Shown here piece after piece: positions 26,507 to 36,640 of a DNA stretch of 64,000 bases. The DNA is from Acidaminobacter hydrogenoformans DSM 2784 (GTDB lineage Bacteria > Bacillota > Clostridia > Peptostreptococcales > Acidaminobacteraceae), in the NCBI RefSeq assembly GCF_900103005.1, contig NZ_FMWL01000011.1:34735-98734 (forward strand), written 5' to 3'. The notes under the pieces are model-generated. The model was not told the origin of the DNA, did not search any database, and saw only the letters and a list, made by a program, of their open reading frames with translations. The translations under genes were made by a program, and so were the position numbers. The stretch's first letter is position 1. Each line of letters begins with the position of its first letter.

Positions 26507-27748
26507 TTACCGGTTGTAAACACCTTCGTTAAGGTAAGCTAAAAGCTCTTCTTTACTCATATTGTCAATGCCAATGTAAGCGAGGTTATATTTGCTTTCT
26601 TTGAAAAAGTTCTTGTTGTGGAATGCTCCAGCCATGACGATCATGGAGTCAATAATAGGTGTTGGAACACCATATTGTACGCCTAAATCATGATAAATTT
26701 TGCAGCCAACAGGAACGTCTTCTGTGAGGTAGCGGTGATGGATGCTGTTAGGACCGGTATTGCCTTCAGTGGAAGGTTGGTCGAGCGGGAATACCACATT
26801 GTCTTTTCCATTCTCATCCAGGCCCATATATTCCTGTGTCAGCACACTGCGGCGGGAGAAGAAGGATTCGTAGGCATATTTAGGAACATCTACGCCAATG
26901 GCTTCTGCAAGCGCGATCTCTTCATTATAGAACTGGTATTGAACTTCGCAGATGGAAGGGCTAAGGCCGTGTGAATACATGGAGTAGTTCGTTCTGTCGT
27001 GGCCCCCAAAGATGACGCCCCAGTTTTCCATGGTCGAAACGCCAAGGATGGTCGCAGGGACGTGAATGACCGGGTTGATGTTAGAGAAGCCAATATCGAG
27101 CACTGTATTGCCTGCCTCTGGACCATTCCCTTGAGTGACCGCATCAAGGCAAGGGAGATATTTGGAGGACTCAATAAAGTCCTCTATGTCAGACATAGGC
27201 ATGGATGCGCCTCGCAATGTGATCGCGCGGTATTTGACGCCAACGTGAGGGAACATGAAGCCGTTGACGGCTTCAATTCTTGTGCCGTATGGTGCTGAGG
27301 ACCAACCGCCTACAATAATTTTCTTGGTGCAGCCCATCTCGCGCATCAAGCGTCTAAGAATTAATGTCGCATAGTTGTCCGTAAAGATATGTACTACTTG
27401 ACCATCTTCAAGGTGTGGGATCATTTCCCGGAAGAACGGTTCGTGAGCCATAGCTGGCGCTGCGACGACAATTAAGCCTGCGCCTTTGACAGCGGCACCC
27501 ATGTCACTTGTGACTAAATCGAAAAACGCTTTTCCGGAGCGCTCGAAGCTGTATAAGTTGCGCTGGACGCCATCAAGTAAGATGCCGGTTTTATCAAGGT
27601 TAGCGAGTGTCTTCTCTGCAAATGGCATCATGTCATATAAACGTACCTCGCGGCCGGCTAATTTCATATCTGCTGCACAGGTTTTCCCTACAGCGCCGCC
27701 GCCTATGACAGCGATTGGCAGATCTTTTAAGTACTCCATTTTGCTCAT
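26507..27748 (-). CDS. NAD(P)-dependent opine/nopaline dehydrogenase-family protein
   Basis: A 413-residue enzyme with an N-terminal Rossmann motif (IAVIGGGAVGKTCAADM) and the all-helical opine-dehydrogenase C-domain; the conserved His-bearing region is HRYLTEDVPVGCKIYHDLGV. Opine dehydrogenases reductively join an amino acid and a 2-oxo acid, or the reverse. The ATG at 27748 follows AAGGAGG. It is the first gene of an operon with a MmgE/PrpD protein, divergent from a LysR regulator. An opine-oxidase-like complex lies about 9 kb away (36815-40114), which makes secondary-amine metabolism a theme of the region; that link is inference. Confidence 0.8.
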   Translation of the reverse strand: MSKMEYLKDLPIAVIGGGAVGKTCAADMKLAGREVRLYDMMPFAEKTLANLDKTGILLDGVQRNLYSFERSGKAFFDLVTSDMGAAVKGAGLIVVAAPAMAHEPFFREMIPHLEDGQVVHIFTDNYATLILRRLMREMGCTKKIIVGGWSSAPYGTRIEAVNGFMFPHVGVKYRAITLRGASMPMSDIEDFIESSKYLPCLDAVTQGNGPEAGNTVLDIGFSNINPVIHVPATILGVSTMENWGVIFGGHDRTNYSMYSHGLSPSICEVQYQFYNEEIALAEAIGVDVPKYAYESFFSRRSVLTQEYMGLDENGKDNVVFPLDQPSTEGNTGPNSIHHRYLTEDVPVGCKIYHDLGVQYGVPTPIIDSMIVMAGAFHNKNFFKESKYNLAYIGIDNMSKEELLAYLNEGVYNR

Positions 27749-27815
27749 GATTGTGCCTCCTTAAGTAGTTTGCGTTGACCGCGAATTTGTATTTGCATGA
27801 TTGAGTTGTATGTTT

Positions 27816-27838
27816 CTTGAACTCAGTATATACTCAAG
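27816..27838. promoter_or_regulatory. Candidate LysR operator in divergent region
   Basis: CTTGA and TCAAG form an inverted repeat around AGTATATACT, itself a palindrome, midway between the opine-dehydrogenase-family gene and lysR. Position and dyad match LysR-type binding sites. Confidence 0.45.
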
Positions 27839-27904
27839 TTAAGCGATTTGTAAAATGAATGGATTTCATCATAAGCATGAAAATAAATGATAGTAGGTGT
27901 TTAA

Positions 27905-28792
27905 ATGGAATTGAGAAATGTCACGACATTTTTGAAAGTAGCGGAATCTGGCAGTTTTACGAAAGCCGCTGAGCAGCTGGGGTATGTACAGTCAACGGTG
28001 ACGGTTCAAATCCAGCAGCTTGAGAAGGAGATTGGTTTTCCCTTATTTGATCGAATAGGTAAGAAGGTTTCTTTAACGCCTATGGGTCAGGAGTTCATAG
28101 TTTACGCTAATCAACTGGAGAGAATTGCAGCGGAATCCAAGCAGATTGGGAAAAATCCAAAAAATTACTCAGGGCATTTACGGATTGGGGTTCTCGAGTC
28201 ACTGTTTGTGTGGTTAATTGAGGATCTTCTGATTGAGTATCATAACGAATTTCCAAATGTTTCAGTCGAGACAAAGACAGCGTCTGGCAGCGATCTTTTT
28301 AATCTGTTAAGACAGAATCAGCTGGATTTGATTTATTTATTGGATAAAAAAATTACTGAGAAAGATTGTGTACGTACTTTTGCTTGGCCTGTTAAGATTG
28401 TTTTTGTGACCAGTCCAGAACATCCAATAACAAAAATGAAAAAGATTGCTTTTCAGGATGTCCTTCAATATCCTTTGATCTTGACGGAGAAAAATGGTAT
28501 TTATAGAAAAGCGCTTGAAGATTTTGCTTCAGAAAGAAATACGCTAATAACGCCTTATTGGGAAATTGACAATACAGGCACTATTGTTAAATTGATCAAG
28601 CATGGTCTTGGGATTGCGTTTCTACCTGAATATACAGTAAATGAAAGTGTCGAAGGTCATGAGTTGGTGGCCTTGGAAGTTGAGGATTGTTCGATCGAGT
28701 TTTGGAGCCAATTGTTTTACAATAAGAACAAATGGATTACACCGCCGATGGATGGGTTTATAAAGATGATTGAAAGCTGCTATCAAACATAA
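27905..28792 (+). CDS. LysR-family transcriptional regulator
   Basis: This 295-residue protein has the LysR winged HTH at residues 1-60 (FLKVAESGSFTKAAEQLGYVQSTVTVQIQQLEKEIGFPLFDR) and a two-lobed effector domain of the periplasmic-binding type. The ATG at 27905 follows TAGGTG. It is transcribed divergently from the opine-dehydrogenase/PrpD operon, the usual layout for a LysR activator and its target, with a dyad at 27816-27838 between them. The inducer is probably a substrate or product of that operon. Confidence 0.9.
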   Translation: MELRNVTTFLKVAESGSFTKAAEQLGYVQSTVTVQIQQLEKEIGFPLFDRIGKKVSLTPMGQEFIVYANQLERIAAESKQIGKNPKNYSGHLRIGVLESLFVWLIEDLLIEYHNEFPNVSVETKTASGSDLFNLLRQNQLDLIYLLDKKITEKDCVRTFAWPVKIVFVTSPEHPITKMKKIAFQDVLQYPLILTEKNGIYRKALEDFASERNTLITPYWEIDNTGTIVKLIKHGLGIAFLPEYTVNESVEGHELVALEVEDCSIEFWSQLFYNKNKWITPPMDGFIKMIESCYQT

Positions 28793-28925
28793 AAACGACT
28801 TTAGACGCCATGGTTTAATCAGCTCCTCTTCTGATCCGAAGGGGAGCCGTTCACTTTTCTGCTTTTACAAAGAACCAAAATCAGTGCATAATAAGACTAA
28901 ATGGATTGCGAAGGGGGCTTTATTG

Positions 28926-30893
28926 GTGAAAAGAAAAGCTTGCTTAGTCTTCATCATACTATCCCTATTGGCACTGTCAGGTCATTTTTGGACCTTTGGT
29001 GAAGAGGTGGATTTAACAAAAGAGACAATAGTGGTTGGGGGCGACTATTACTTTCCGCCCTTTGAATATGAAGATGACAATGGCGTTTATAAAGGCTTTA
29101 ATATAGATATCATGCGAGCGATAGCCATTGAAAAAGGGCTGGACCTTGAAATTGTACCAATGCCTTGGTATAATGCGCTCTTTGCACTTGAAACAGGTAA
29201 AATCAGAGCAATTCAAGGCATGAAGTTTTCTGAATCAAGAAGTTTACGGTATGATTTCTCAGAGCCTTACTTGACTTCCTCGCTCGCGATTTTCGTCAAA
29301 TCAGACAATAATTATATTGTTGATTTAGAAGACTTAAAAGGTGCAAAGGTTTCAGTTCAGAAGGATGATTTTGCCTATGATTATCTTATGAGTGTGGGCG
29401 GTATTGAGCTTCTTGAGTCTGAGACCCATGAACAGGCTATAGATAAGCTCTTAAGTGAGGAAGCAGTCGCTTATATTGGAAATCGTCTGACAGGTCTGTA
29501 TACCATCCAAAGAAGTAATTATAGAGATCAGATAAAAATTACCGGTGTGGAGCTGCTTCCCAGTGATTATGGCATTGCGGTCGCTAAAGGTGATGAGGTT
29601 TTACTCAATATTTTTAATGAAGGTCTGTCTACAATCAAACGCAATGGCACTTATGATAAAATTTACAGCAAGTGGTTTGGTGAACCTATAGGTTTGCCTG
29701 AATCTTATGTAAGAAACATAATCTATTTTGGATTAACGATTGTTGCTATCCTGACACTGGTTGTTATTCTTTTTTATCACTGGAATAATTTACTGAAGAA
29801 AGAAGTAGCGAAGCAAACTCAGAATTTGGTAAGGGAATCCTATTATAAAGAACAAACCCTGAACAGCATTTTTAGTGGACTTGTCACATTCAACCTTGAA
29901 GGGAAAATCCTTTCGATGAATGAGAAAATGGTATCTTTTTTGGGCGCAGATTATAAGAATGCAATGGGTTGTCATTACAAGGAAACTCCGTTAGATAGAC
30001 TTTTTTATGATCGTGATTTTGATCACGTTCTCACGTCAGGTCGGTATAGAAAAGAGGTTGAGAAGCATTATATTCGGGACGGAGAAAAAAGAATCCTGGA
30101 ATATAACATGTATCCTCTTGTCATGGAAGGAAATCAAATTATAGGCATAACCCTCACTATGTCGGATATTACCGAGAAAAAATATTTAAGAAAGAAATTG
30201 GCTATGCGGGCCAAGCTTGAATCCTTAGGTCTTTTAGTGACAGAGATTGCCCATGAAATAAGAAATCCATTGACCGCCATTAAGACCTATGTTGAAATTT
30301 TGCCCGAAAATTTTGAGGATAAAAGATTTAGAGATAAGATCGTCGAAGACCTTCCACAAGAGATCAACAAGCTTAACCGCTTTGTTACTGAGCTTCTCGA
30401 TTATGCCCGGCCAAAGGAAAGCCAAAAAGAGCTGATTTCAGTTTCACAGCCCATTCAAGAGATTTTCAGCTTGTTTTCAAAACAATTGGAGGAAAAGGGG
30501 ATTGAAGTCACACTTGACTGCTCCGAAAATCTTCTATTATATGTGGACCGACAACAATTCAAGCAAGTCATGATGAATTTTCTAATCAACGCAGTCCAAG
30601 CTGTCTCAGATAAGAAAAGCAATCGAAAAATTGAAATTGCTGCTGCTGAAATTCAAAACAAGGTTCAAATAACTATTGAGGATAATGGCCACGGAATCGC
30701 TAAGGAGCACTTAGAGCGGATTTTTGATCCATTCTTCACGACTAAGCAAGGTGGTACCGGCCTCGGTCTTTCGATCAGCTATCAGCTCATTACTGAAAAC
30801 GGTGGCGACGTGGAAATTAAAAGCGTCTTGGGAGAGGGTACCAGAGTTGAGATGCATTTTCAAAAAGGGCAGGGGGTGGAGAAAATCTCATGA
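28926..30893 (+). CDS. Sensor histidine kinase with amino-acid-binding (SBP_bac_3) sensor domain
   Basis: The start chosen is GTG at 28926, 8 nt after AAGGGGG; it gives 655 residues beginning with a signal-anchor helix, while the longer frame does not look coding. The extracytoplasmic part (about 35-255) is a type 3 solute-binding domain ([30 protein letters not shown]), as in BvgS-like kinases, which sense amino acids or organic acids. A transmembrane helix follows (about 265-285), then a PAS domain, HisKA with phospho-His in [15 protein letters not shown], and HATPase_c ([24 protein letters not shown]). The stop overlaps the start of the NtrC-type regulator. The pair probably switches on the TAXI-TRAP genes downstream. 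Confidence 0.85.
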   Translation: MKRKACLVFIILSLLALSGHFWTFGEEVDLTKETIVVGGDYYFPPFEYEDDNGVYKGFNIDIMRAIAIEKGLDLEIVPMPWYNALFALETGKIRAIQGMKFSESRSLRYDFSEPYLTSSLAIFVKSDNNYIVDLEDLKGAKVSVQKDDFAYDYLMSVGGIELLESETHEQAIDKLLSEEAVAYIGNRLTGLYTIQRSNYRDQIKITGVELLPSDYGIAVAKGDEVLLNIFNEGLSTIKRNGTYDKIYSKWFGEPIGLPESYVRNIIYFGLTIVAILTLVVILFYHWNNLLKKEVAKQTQNLVRESYYKEQTLNSIFSGLVTFNLEGKILSMNEKMVSFLGADYKNAMGCHYKETPLDRLFYDRDFDHVLTSGRYRKEVEKHYIRDGEKRILEYNMYPLVMEGNQIIGITLTMSDITEKKYLRKKLAMRAKLESLGLLVTEIAHEIRNPLTAIKTYVEILPENFEDKRFRDKIVEDLPQEINKLNRFVTELLDYARPKESQKELISVSQPIQEIFSLFSKQLEEKGIEVTLDCSENLLLYVDRQQFKQVMMNFLINAVQAVSDKKSNRKIEIAAAEIQNKVQITIEDNGHGIAKEHLERIFDPFFTTKQGGTGLGLSISYQLITENGGDVEIKSVLGEGTRVEMHFQKGQGVEKIS

Positions 30894-32251
30894 GAAAGCT
30901 ACTTATCATAGATGATGAAAAGGCTATATGTTCCTCACTCGGCTTTGCGTTAGGTAAGGACTATGAGATCAGTACAGCGGTGAATCTTGTTGAAGCTAAC
31001 CATTTTATTGAGAAAGATTATTTCGATTTGGTACTTCTGGATTTGAAATTTGGAGAAGTTTCTGGAATAGATCTTTTGGAACAGATTAAGGCAATTTCTC
31101 CTGAAAGCATTGTCATCATGATGACGGCACATGGAAGCATACAGTCCTCTATAGATGCCATGAAAAAAGGTGCTTATGATTACATTATGAAACCGTTAGA
31201 CATCAGCCAACTGAAGTCGCTGCTCATCAAAGCGAATGAATACAAATGTCTAAAAGAAAAAATTGATTATCTCCAGAATGAAGTTCAAATGCGTTATAGT
31301 GTTGGTGGCATTATTGGAAACTCAAAAAGGATGCAAGATCTATTTGAAATGATACAAAAGGTTAAGGATGTAGACGTAAATATCATTCTCCAGGGGCCCA
31401 GTGGAACAGGAAAAGAGCTTGTAGCCAAAGCAATCCACTATGAAGGAAAGCGAAGAAAAGAACGCTTTGAGGCAGTGAATTGCGGAGCGATCCCTGATAA
31501 TCTGATGGAAAGTGAACTCTTTGGTTATGAAAAGGGCGCGTTTACAGGTGCAGGCTCTAAGAAAAAAGGAAAGTTTGAATTGGCCCATAAAGGGACAATA
31601 TTTTTAGATGAAATTGGAGAACTTGATTTAAACCTTCAAGTTAAGTTGTTGAGAGCGATACAGCAAAGGGAAGTTACACCTTTGGGCTCTGAAGAAGCTA
31701 AGTCTATAGACGTTAGAATAATTGCCGCAACGAATAAAGATCTCAAGAAAGAAGTAGAGCTGGGAAGATTTAGAGAGGATCTATACTTTAGACTGAATGT
31801 TATTAAAATTGAGCTTCCGAGTCTGTCAAAACGGAAAGAGGATATTCCGCTTCTGACTCAGCATTTTATTGAAAAATGCAATCGTCGGCTTGGAAAAGCA
31901 ATCAAAGGGATCACTCAAGAAGCGTTATCGGCCTTAGAAGCTTATGATTATCCTGGGAATATTCGCGAACTTGAGAACATTTTAGAACGTGCTGCTACGC
32001 TTACGGATCACAGTTTTATTGAACTGAACGATTTGCCTGAAGATATTACAAGACTAAAAATGAATGAAAATCTTCTCGATACTCACAAGATCATACCCGT
32101 CAAGATTGGTGAACCGCTGGATGAGGTTATGCGCCAGGTGATCCTTAAAACACTTGAGGCTATGGAAGGAAACCGAAAAAAAACTGCAGAGGTTCTCGGT
32201 ATAAGCGAGAGAAATCTTAGATACAAATTAAAGGAATACGAAGTTTATTAA
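30890..32251 (+). CDS. NtrC-family sigma-54-dependent response regulator
   Basis: A 453-residue protein with a receiver domain (Asp8, Asp9, phospho-acceptor Asp51 in LVLLDL), an AAA+ sigma-54 interaction domain (Walker [15 protein letters not shown] loop in [18 protein letters not shown]) and a Fis-type HTH at the end ([20 protein letters not shown]). The GAFTGA motif is intact, so it should activate sigma-54 promoters. Its ATG overlaps the kinase stop by four bases. A strong -24/-12 promoter lies 112 bp after its stop, before the TAXI-TRAP binding protein, which is the obvious target. Confidence 0.92.
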   Translation: MRKLLIIDDEKAICSSLGFALGKDYEISTAVNLVEANHFIEKDYFDLVLLDLKFGEVSGIDLLEQIKAISPESIVIMMTAHGSIQSSIDAMKKGAYDYIMKPLDISQLKSLLIKANEYKCLKEKIDYLQNEVQMRYSVGGIIGNSKRMQDLFEMIQKVKDVDVNIILQGPSGTGKELVAKAIHYEGKRRKERFEAVNCGAIPDNLMESELFGYEKGAFTGAGSKKKGKFELAHKGTIFLDEIGELDLNLQVKLLRAIQQREVTPLGSEEAKSIDVRIIAATNKDLKKEVELGRFREDLYFRLNVIKIELPSLSKRKEDIPLLTQHFIEKCNRRLGKAIKGITQEALSALEAYDYPGNIRELENILERAATLTDHSFIELNDLPEDITRLKMNENLLDTHKIIPVKIGEPLDEVMRQVILKTLEAMEGNRKKTAEVLGISERNLRYKLKEYEVY

Positions 32252-32269
32252 GCCTGCAAATTTTGCCAG

Positions 32270-32296
32270 CCTGCAAAATTTGCAGGTTTGTTTTTT
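32270..32296 (+). promoter_or_regulatory. Palindrome acting as terminator and/or activator-binding site
   Basis: CCTGCAAA-A-TTTGCAGG followed by TTTGTTTTTTG. An adjacent copy of the half sequence (CCTGCAAATTTTGC, 32253-32266) precedes it. It lies 75-110 bp upstream of the -24 box, where NtrC-type enhancer sites normally sit, yet it also has terminator form; it may do both. Confidence 0.5.
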
Positions 32297-32362
32297 GTGA
32301 TATTGAGTTTGATAATTGTATTAATCTAATTGTAAGTGTTGCAAAATCAACGTTTTGATTTG

Positions 32363-32378
32363 TGGCATGAAACTTGCA
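32363..32378 (+). promoter_or_regulatory. Sigma-54 (-24/-12) promoter of the TAXI-TRAP operon
   Basis: TGGCATGAAACTTGCA matches the consensus TGGCACG-N4-TTGC at all invariant positions (GG and GC) with exact spacing. It ends 37 bp before the start of the TAXI binding protein and lies just behind the gene for a sigma-54 activator. Confidence 0.85.
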
Positions 32379-32415
32379 ATAACTATAGGCAAATTGAAAG
32401 GGGAGGGATTTACCA

Positions 32416-33459
32416 ATGAAATTTAAAAAACATCTTTCGTTATTATTAGTTCTGCTTTTACTTATGAGTGCCTTTGCCGGGTGCAGTTCATCTGAGCCGG
32501 CGGGAGAAGAGCCTTCTGGCGAGACACCAGCACCAGCGCCTGAGAAACAGTTTGTCACAATTGTTACAGGCTCTACTGGCGGCACATATTATCCTGTTGG
32601 AACCATTCTCGCGACGCTTTGGAGCGAAAAGCTTGGAGATCAAGGTGTAGTCGCTGCGGCGCAATCTTCAGGGGGCTCTATTGAAAACCTCAACATGTTA
32701 AAAAGTGATGAAGCCCAATTAGGTATAGCCGTTGCAAGCTTAGGATATTTTGCAATGACGGGTGAAGAAAACTTTGCTGATAACAAGTTTGAAGATGTGA
32801 GACTGGTTACTGGCTTGTGGCCAGAGCTTTCTCAAATTGTAGTCACAGAAGCTTCTGGGATCAACAGCATCAGTGATGTTGCCGGTCACTCCATCAACGT
32901 TGGAGGCGCAGGTTCAGGAACTGAGTATGGCACGCTTAAAATACTTGAGATTCTTGGTGGCCTCACACCCGACCAGTATAGAGCGGAGCACCTTGGATAC
33001 TCTGAGGCATCCAGTGCAATGCAAAATGGACAGTTGGATGCTATGAACGCTGAGGCTGGTATTCCAACATCCTCAGTATCAGAAATCTTCGCGAGTAAGA
33101 CAGCAGTCAAAATGCTTTCTTTTACTGACGAGGAGTATGCGAAGCTTAAAGCTGAAGCACCACAATATGGCCAGTTTACTGTACCTGGAGGATTATACCC
33201 TGGCCTTGACGAAGATGTTGTTACCGTTGGTATTAAATCCGCACTGTTTACAAATGCCAGTGCAGATGAAGAGCTCATCTACAATCTCACCAAAACTATG
33301 TATGAATATCATGAGGAGATCGTAGGTTCTCACCAGGCACTTGAAAGCGTCACACTTGAGAATGCTGTTGTAGGATTACCGCCTGTGCCGCTCCATCCAG
33401 GTGCTGTTAGATACTATCAAGAAAAAGGTATTGAGATCCCAGCGGAAATGATGCCTTAG
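32416..33459 (+). CDS. TAXI-family TRAP transporter solute-binding lipoprotein
   Basis: A 347-residue lipoprotein (lipobox AFAGC, Cys23) followed by a Glu/Pro-rich linker and a TAXI-type binding domain (VTIVTGSTGGTYYPVGTILATLW; GGAGSGTEYGTLKILEILG; AVVGLPPVPLHPGAVRYYQEKGI). TAXI-TRAP systems import carboxylates and amino-acid-like compounds using ion gradients. The ATG at 32416 follows AGGGGAGGG and a sigma-54 promoter. It is separated from the permease by a long perfect hairpin that may raise its level above that of the permease. Confidence 0.9.
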   Translation: MKFKKHLSLLLVLLLLMSAFAGCSSSEPAGEEPSGETPAPAPEKQFVTIVTGSTGGTYYPVGTILATLWSEKLGDQGVVAAAQSSGGSIENLNMLKSDEAQLGIAVASLGYFAMTGEENFADNKFEDVRLVTGLWPELSQIVVTEASGINSISDVAGHSINVGGAGSGTEYGTLKILEILGGLTPDQYRAEHLGYSEASSAMQNGQLDAMNAEAGIPTSSVSEIFASKTAVKMLSFTDEEYAKLKAEAPQYGQFTVPGGLYPGLDEDVVTVGIKSALFTNASADEELIYNLTKTMYEYHEEIVGSHQALESVTLENAVVGLPPVPLHPGAVRYYQEKGIEIPAEMMP

Positions 33460-33483
33460 TAAGAAAAACTGATTGTTTTCACA

Positions 33484-33525
33484 ACAACCTGCTGCGCCCA
33501 ACTTGAGTTGGGCGCAGCAGGTTGT
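33484..33525 (+). repeat. Long perfect hairpin between binding protein and permease genes
   Basis: A 42-bp perfect palindrome: 20-base arms from ACAACCTGCTGCG on the left to its exact complement on the right, centred on TG. No T-run follows, so it looks like an mRNA-stabilising or partial-attenuation stem between genes of one operon, not a full terminator. Confidence 0.75.
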
Positions 33526-33555
33526 ATCGCAACTATCAGGAAGGTGTGACGGACT

Positions 33556-35496
33556 ATGCTTTTTAAGAAAAAGAATCCTGAAAAAGAAAAAAAGGAAAAA
33601 GTAACGAGAGAATCTATTGGCGCCAGAAAATTTTCGGGTCGGATCGCAATAGGTATTTCAATTTATGCAATTATTACTTCAATTTTTCATATCTATTTAA
33701 ATAGCTTTAACCTGATGATTGTGATAAAAAAGAATGCACTTCACCTTGGATTAATGATGGCCTTAGCTTTCTTAATGTATCCAGCGACCAGAAAATCTGA
33801 CAGAGTCAATCCATCAATTCTTGACTGGATCTTAGCTGCCGCAAGTCTTGCCATTGGATTTTATATTTATTTCACCTATGATGCCTTGGTTGCAAGATCA
33901 TTAATTCCTGTTCCTATGGATTATGTCTTTGCCATAATTGCGGTTATACTTACTTTGGAATCTGCGAGAAGAGCTGTTGGAATAGTCCTGCCTATCCTTT
34001 CGATTGCGTTTTTATTCTACGCGCGATTCGGTCAAATGTTTCCAGGGGTATTGGCGCACAGAGGATTTAGCTGGGAAAGGATTTTGACCAGAATGTACCT
34101 CACTGGAGAAGGTCTCTTTGGGGTTTCAATAATGGTTTCAATGAGTTATGTCTTTTTGTTTATTTTGTTTGGATCTTTTCTTCATTATTCCGGTACAGCA
34201 AAATTCTTTAATGATTTTGCCTTGTCATTTGCTGGAAAGCTTAGGGGTGGGCCTGCACAGGTCGCGGTTATGGCCTCTGGGCTTATGGGGACTATTAGTG
34301 GATCCGCACAAGCGAACGTAGCAACAACGGGCACCTTTACTATTCCGCTTATGAAAAAAGTGGGTTATTCACCGCGTTTCTCTGGCGCTGTCGAAGCAGC
34401 TGCTTCTACAGGTGGTATTCTGATGCCTCCAATAATGGGTGCGGCTTCATTTATTATGGCGTCATTTCTTGGGATTCCTTATCTAAAAATTATGTACGCG
34501 GGAATTATCCCTGCCATCCTGTATTATTTTGCAATATTTGTTGTCGTTGACTTCAGAGCACAAAAAATTGGACTTAAAGGCATGGAAGAAAAGGATTTGC
34601 CAATTTTAAAAGATGTCATCAAGGGTGAAGGCCATTTAGCTCTGCCCATTTTAGTTATTCTATTCTTTTTGATAAAAGGCGTGACCCCACTATATGCTGC
34701 CTTTTATGGATTGATTTCAACGGTTGTGTTTAGCGCAATGAAGAAAAGTACGAGAATGAGCCTGAAAGACATCCTTAATGCGCTCGACGAGGGCGCTCGA
34801 ACGGCTGTATCAATAGCCATTGCATGTGGTGTCGTTGGATTCATTGTGGGTGTAGTCGCAATGACGGGTCTAGGCCAGGTCATAGCCCTCAATATCATGA
34901 AGCTGTCCTTTGGTCAGCTCTGGCTTGCCTTGATCCTTGTCATGGTTGCCTCAATTTTCCTCGGAATGGGACTTCCTGCGACGGCATGTTACATAATTAC
35001 TGCCAGCGTGGCGGCACCTGCGCTGATCAAGATGGGCGTTTTGCCACTTGCTGCACATTTCTTCGCGTTTTATTATGGAACGCTTTCTGCGGTCGTACCA
35101 CCTGTAGCGCTCACTTCTTATACGGCTGCGGGAATTTCGGGTGCAAATCCAACAGAAGTGGCCTTCAGTGGCTTTAAACTGGCGATTGCCGGATTAATTA
35201 TTCCGTTTATGTTTGTCTATTCTCCAATTCTCCTAATGCAAAATGTCGTTCCAAGCTATTTGATCGTGACTATTATCACAGGACTATTAGGAATCTATAG
35301 TCTTGGTGCAGCTAATGAAAATTACTTCAGATCACCTCTTTTAATCCATGAGAGACTGATGGCGTTTGCTGCAGCAATAATGTTAGTCAAGCCTGGATAT
35401 CTAACTGACTCCGTAGGGATAAGTTTGATGGCTCTCTTTATGTTTAGCAATCTTTATCGCAATAAAAAGGCTAAAGAAAAACTTCTAAACAGTTAA
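33556..35496 (+). CDS. TRAP transporter permease, fused 4TM/12TM (TAXI type)
   Basis: A 646-residue integral membrane protein combining the small and large TRAP membrane subunits, as usual in TAXI systems. The DctM-like part shows GPAQVAVMASGLMGTISGSAQANVATTGTFTIPLMKK, EAAASTGGILMPPIMGAASFIMA and LGMGLPATACYIITA. It starts with a charged, Lys/Glu-rich cytosolic tail. The ATG at 33556 follows AGGAAGGTG. It works with the binding lipoprotein upstream to import an organic acid or amino-acid-like solute. It ends at the hairpin at 35527. Confidence 0.9.
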   Translation: MLFKKKNPEKEKKEKVTRESIGARKFSGRIAIGISIYAIITSIFHIYLNSFNLMIVIKKNALHLGLMMALAFLMYPATRKSDRVNPSILDWILAAASLAIGFYIYFTYDALVARSLIPVPMDYVFAIIAVILTLESARRAVGIVLPILSIAFLFYARFGQMFPGVLAHRGFSWERILTRMYLTGEGLFGVSIMVSMSYVFLFILFGSFLHYSGTAKFFNDFALSFAGKLRGGPAQVAVMASGLMGTISGSAQANVATTGTFTIPLMKKVGYSPRFSGAVEAAASTGGILMPPIMGAASFIMASFLGIPYLKIMYAGIIPAILYYFAIFVVVDFRAQKIGLKGMEEKDLPILKDVIKGEGHLALPILVILFFLIKGVTPLYAAFYGLISTVVFSAMKKSTRMSLKDILNALDEGARTAVSIAIACGVVGFIVGVVAMTGLGQVIALNIMKLSFGQLWLALILVMVASIFLGMGLPATACYIITASVAAPALIKMGVLPLAAHFFAFYYGTLSAVVPPVALTSYTAAGISGANPTEVAFSGFKLAIAGLIIPFMFVYSPILLMQNVVPSYLIVTIITGLLGIYSLGAANENYFRSPLLIHERLMAFAAAIMLVKPGYLTDSVGISLMALFMFSNLYRNKKAKEKLLNS

Positions 35497-35526
35497 CTAC
35501 TTTGAAAAGTGATAGTTGAATAGCTT

Positions 35527-35580
35527 AAAAAAAGGGACAGCGTGTCACCAAGATTGGTGATGCGCTGTCCCTCATTTTTT
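35527..35580. terminator. Bidirectional intrinsic terminator
   Basis: GGGACAGCG and TCACCAA pair with TTGGTGA and CGCTGTCCC; A-run on the left, T-run on the right. It lies between the convergent TRAP permease and MerR-type regulator genes. Confidence 0.85.
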
Positions 35581-35610
35581 ATCTCAAGCTTGACATTGGG
35601 TCAAGGTAGA

Positions 35611-36501
35611 TCATTTTCTGTTTGAATGACCAATATGGATTGGAATTTGCATTTTAACCAAAGATAAATGGCTTTCATAATCAAAGACCGTCGTCTCTGC
35701 CACAACCTCCGCAATGTAGTCACCGCAGATGGTATAGTCTTTATCTTCTATGTATTTCATTAGATTTCTGATGCCGGCGGCTTCAATGCTGCTGTCTCCG
35801 GAGGGCCAATTATTGTAGACGCATACGTATGTACCTGCTTGAATGGCATACTGCTTAACCTTAGGATATTCGGGCTTGTCATCTGCAACAATAAACGCCG
35901 TATCACATAAGAGTTTGCCCGCTGATAAATTCTCCTGAGATATAATGGCGCCAACATCGCTGAAATAGGTGATAGGCATATTGTTCTTATGAAGTTCATT
36001 TTTGACTTTAATTAAGGCATTTTTCCAGTAGGTAATGCTTTCTTCGACATCCTTCTCATAGTCATAAGGTTCAATGTCAAAGTAAAAAGCTCTTCTGGCA
36101 GGCTGGTATTCAATATAGATATTGTTCAGGGATGGTGGATTGGAAAAGTGCCTGCAGCTGTTCAGCTTTTTTCTCAGAATGGTTTGGTTCATCATCAGTT
36201 CAGAAATTTGTGTTTCAATAGCGTCGATCTGCTCGTGAAGCAAAGCTTCAAAAATTGATAAATCTTGGTTGTCGAGAACGTCTTTGATTTGCTTCAGGGA
36301 AAGACCCACGGATTTCATCTGAAGAATCATATCAAGACGCTTGGACTGGTGACTGGAATAGTAACGGTAGGAAGAGCTTTCGTCAATGTAAGCTGGCACC
36401 AATAATCCGTTTTCATGATACAAACGCAAAGACCGTTCCGTGACGTTATTCAGCTTTGCCATTTGTCCAATTGAAAGTTTGTTGTCCTCAAATTTCATCA
36501 T
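35611..36501 (-). CDS. MerR-family regulator with effector-binding domain
   Basis: A 296-residue protein with a MerR winged HTH at residues 5-75 (LSIGQMAKLNNVTERSLRLYHENGLLVPAYIDESSSYRYYSSHQ), a coiled dimerisation helix (about 80-118) and a GyrI-like effector-binding domain (about 125-290), the BltR/BmrR layout that senses organic ligands. The ATG at 36501 (or the next Met) follows GGGAGG. It is divergent from the 36815-44346 operon, and a MerR-type promoter with a 19-bp spacer lies between, so it most likely activates that operon in response to a substrate. Confidence 0.85.
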   Translation of the reverse strand: MMKFEDNKLSIGQMAKLNNVTERSLRLYHENGLLVPAYIDESSSYRYYSSHQSKRLDMILQMKSVGLSLKQIKDVLDNQDLSIFEALLHEQIDAIETQISELMMNQTILRKKLNSCRHFSNPPSLNNIYIEYQPARRAFYFDIEPYDYEKDVEESITYWKNALIKVKNELHKNNMPITYFSDVGAIISQENLSAGKLLCDTAFIVADDKPEYPKVKQYAIQAGTYVCVYNNWPSGDSSIEAAGIRNLMKYIEDKDYTICGDYIAEVVAETTVFDYESHLSLVKMQIPIHIGHSNRK

Positions 36502-36609
36502 GACTTGAGTATCCTCCCTTTGAAATATCGGATTCCAAGAAAATATAACACAAATATCGGTTGTAAGCGAATGATTTAATGAACAAAATTAAAATTTCAG
36601 AAAATTCTG

Positions 36610-36640
36610 TTGACTCTCACCCTGCGTCAGACTTTACAGT
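36610..36640 (+). promoter_or_regulatory. MerR-type promoter with 19-bp spacer
   Basis: TTGACT (36610-36615), 19-bp spacer, TACAGT (36635-36640). The over-long spacer holds an imperfect dyad (ACTCTCAC versus GTCAGACT), the hallmark of promoters activated by MerR proteins through DNA untwisting. It reads into the amine-dehydrogenase operon with a leader of about 165 nt in which I see no riboswitch. Confidence 0.75.
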
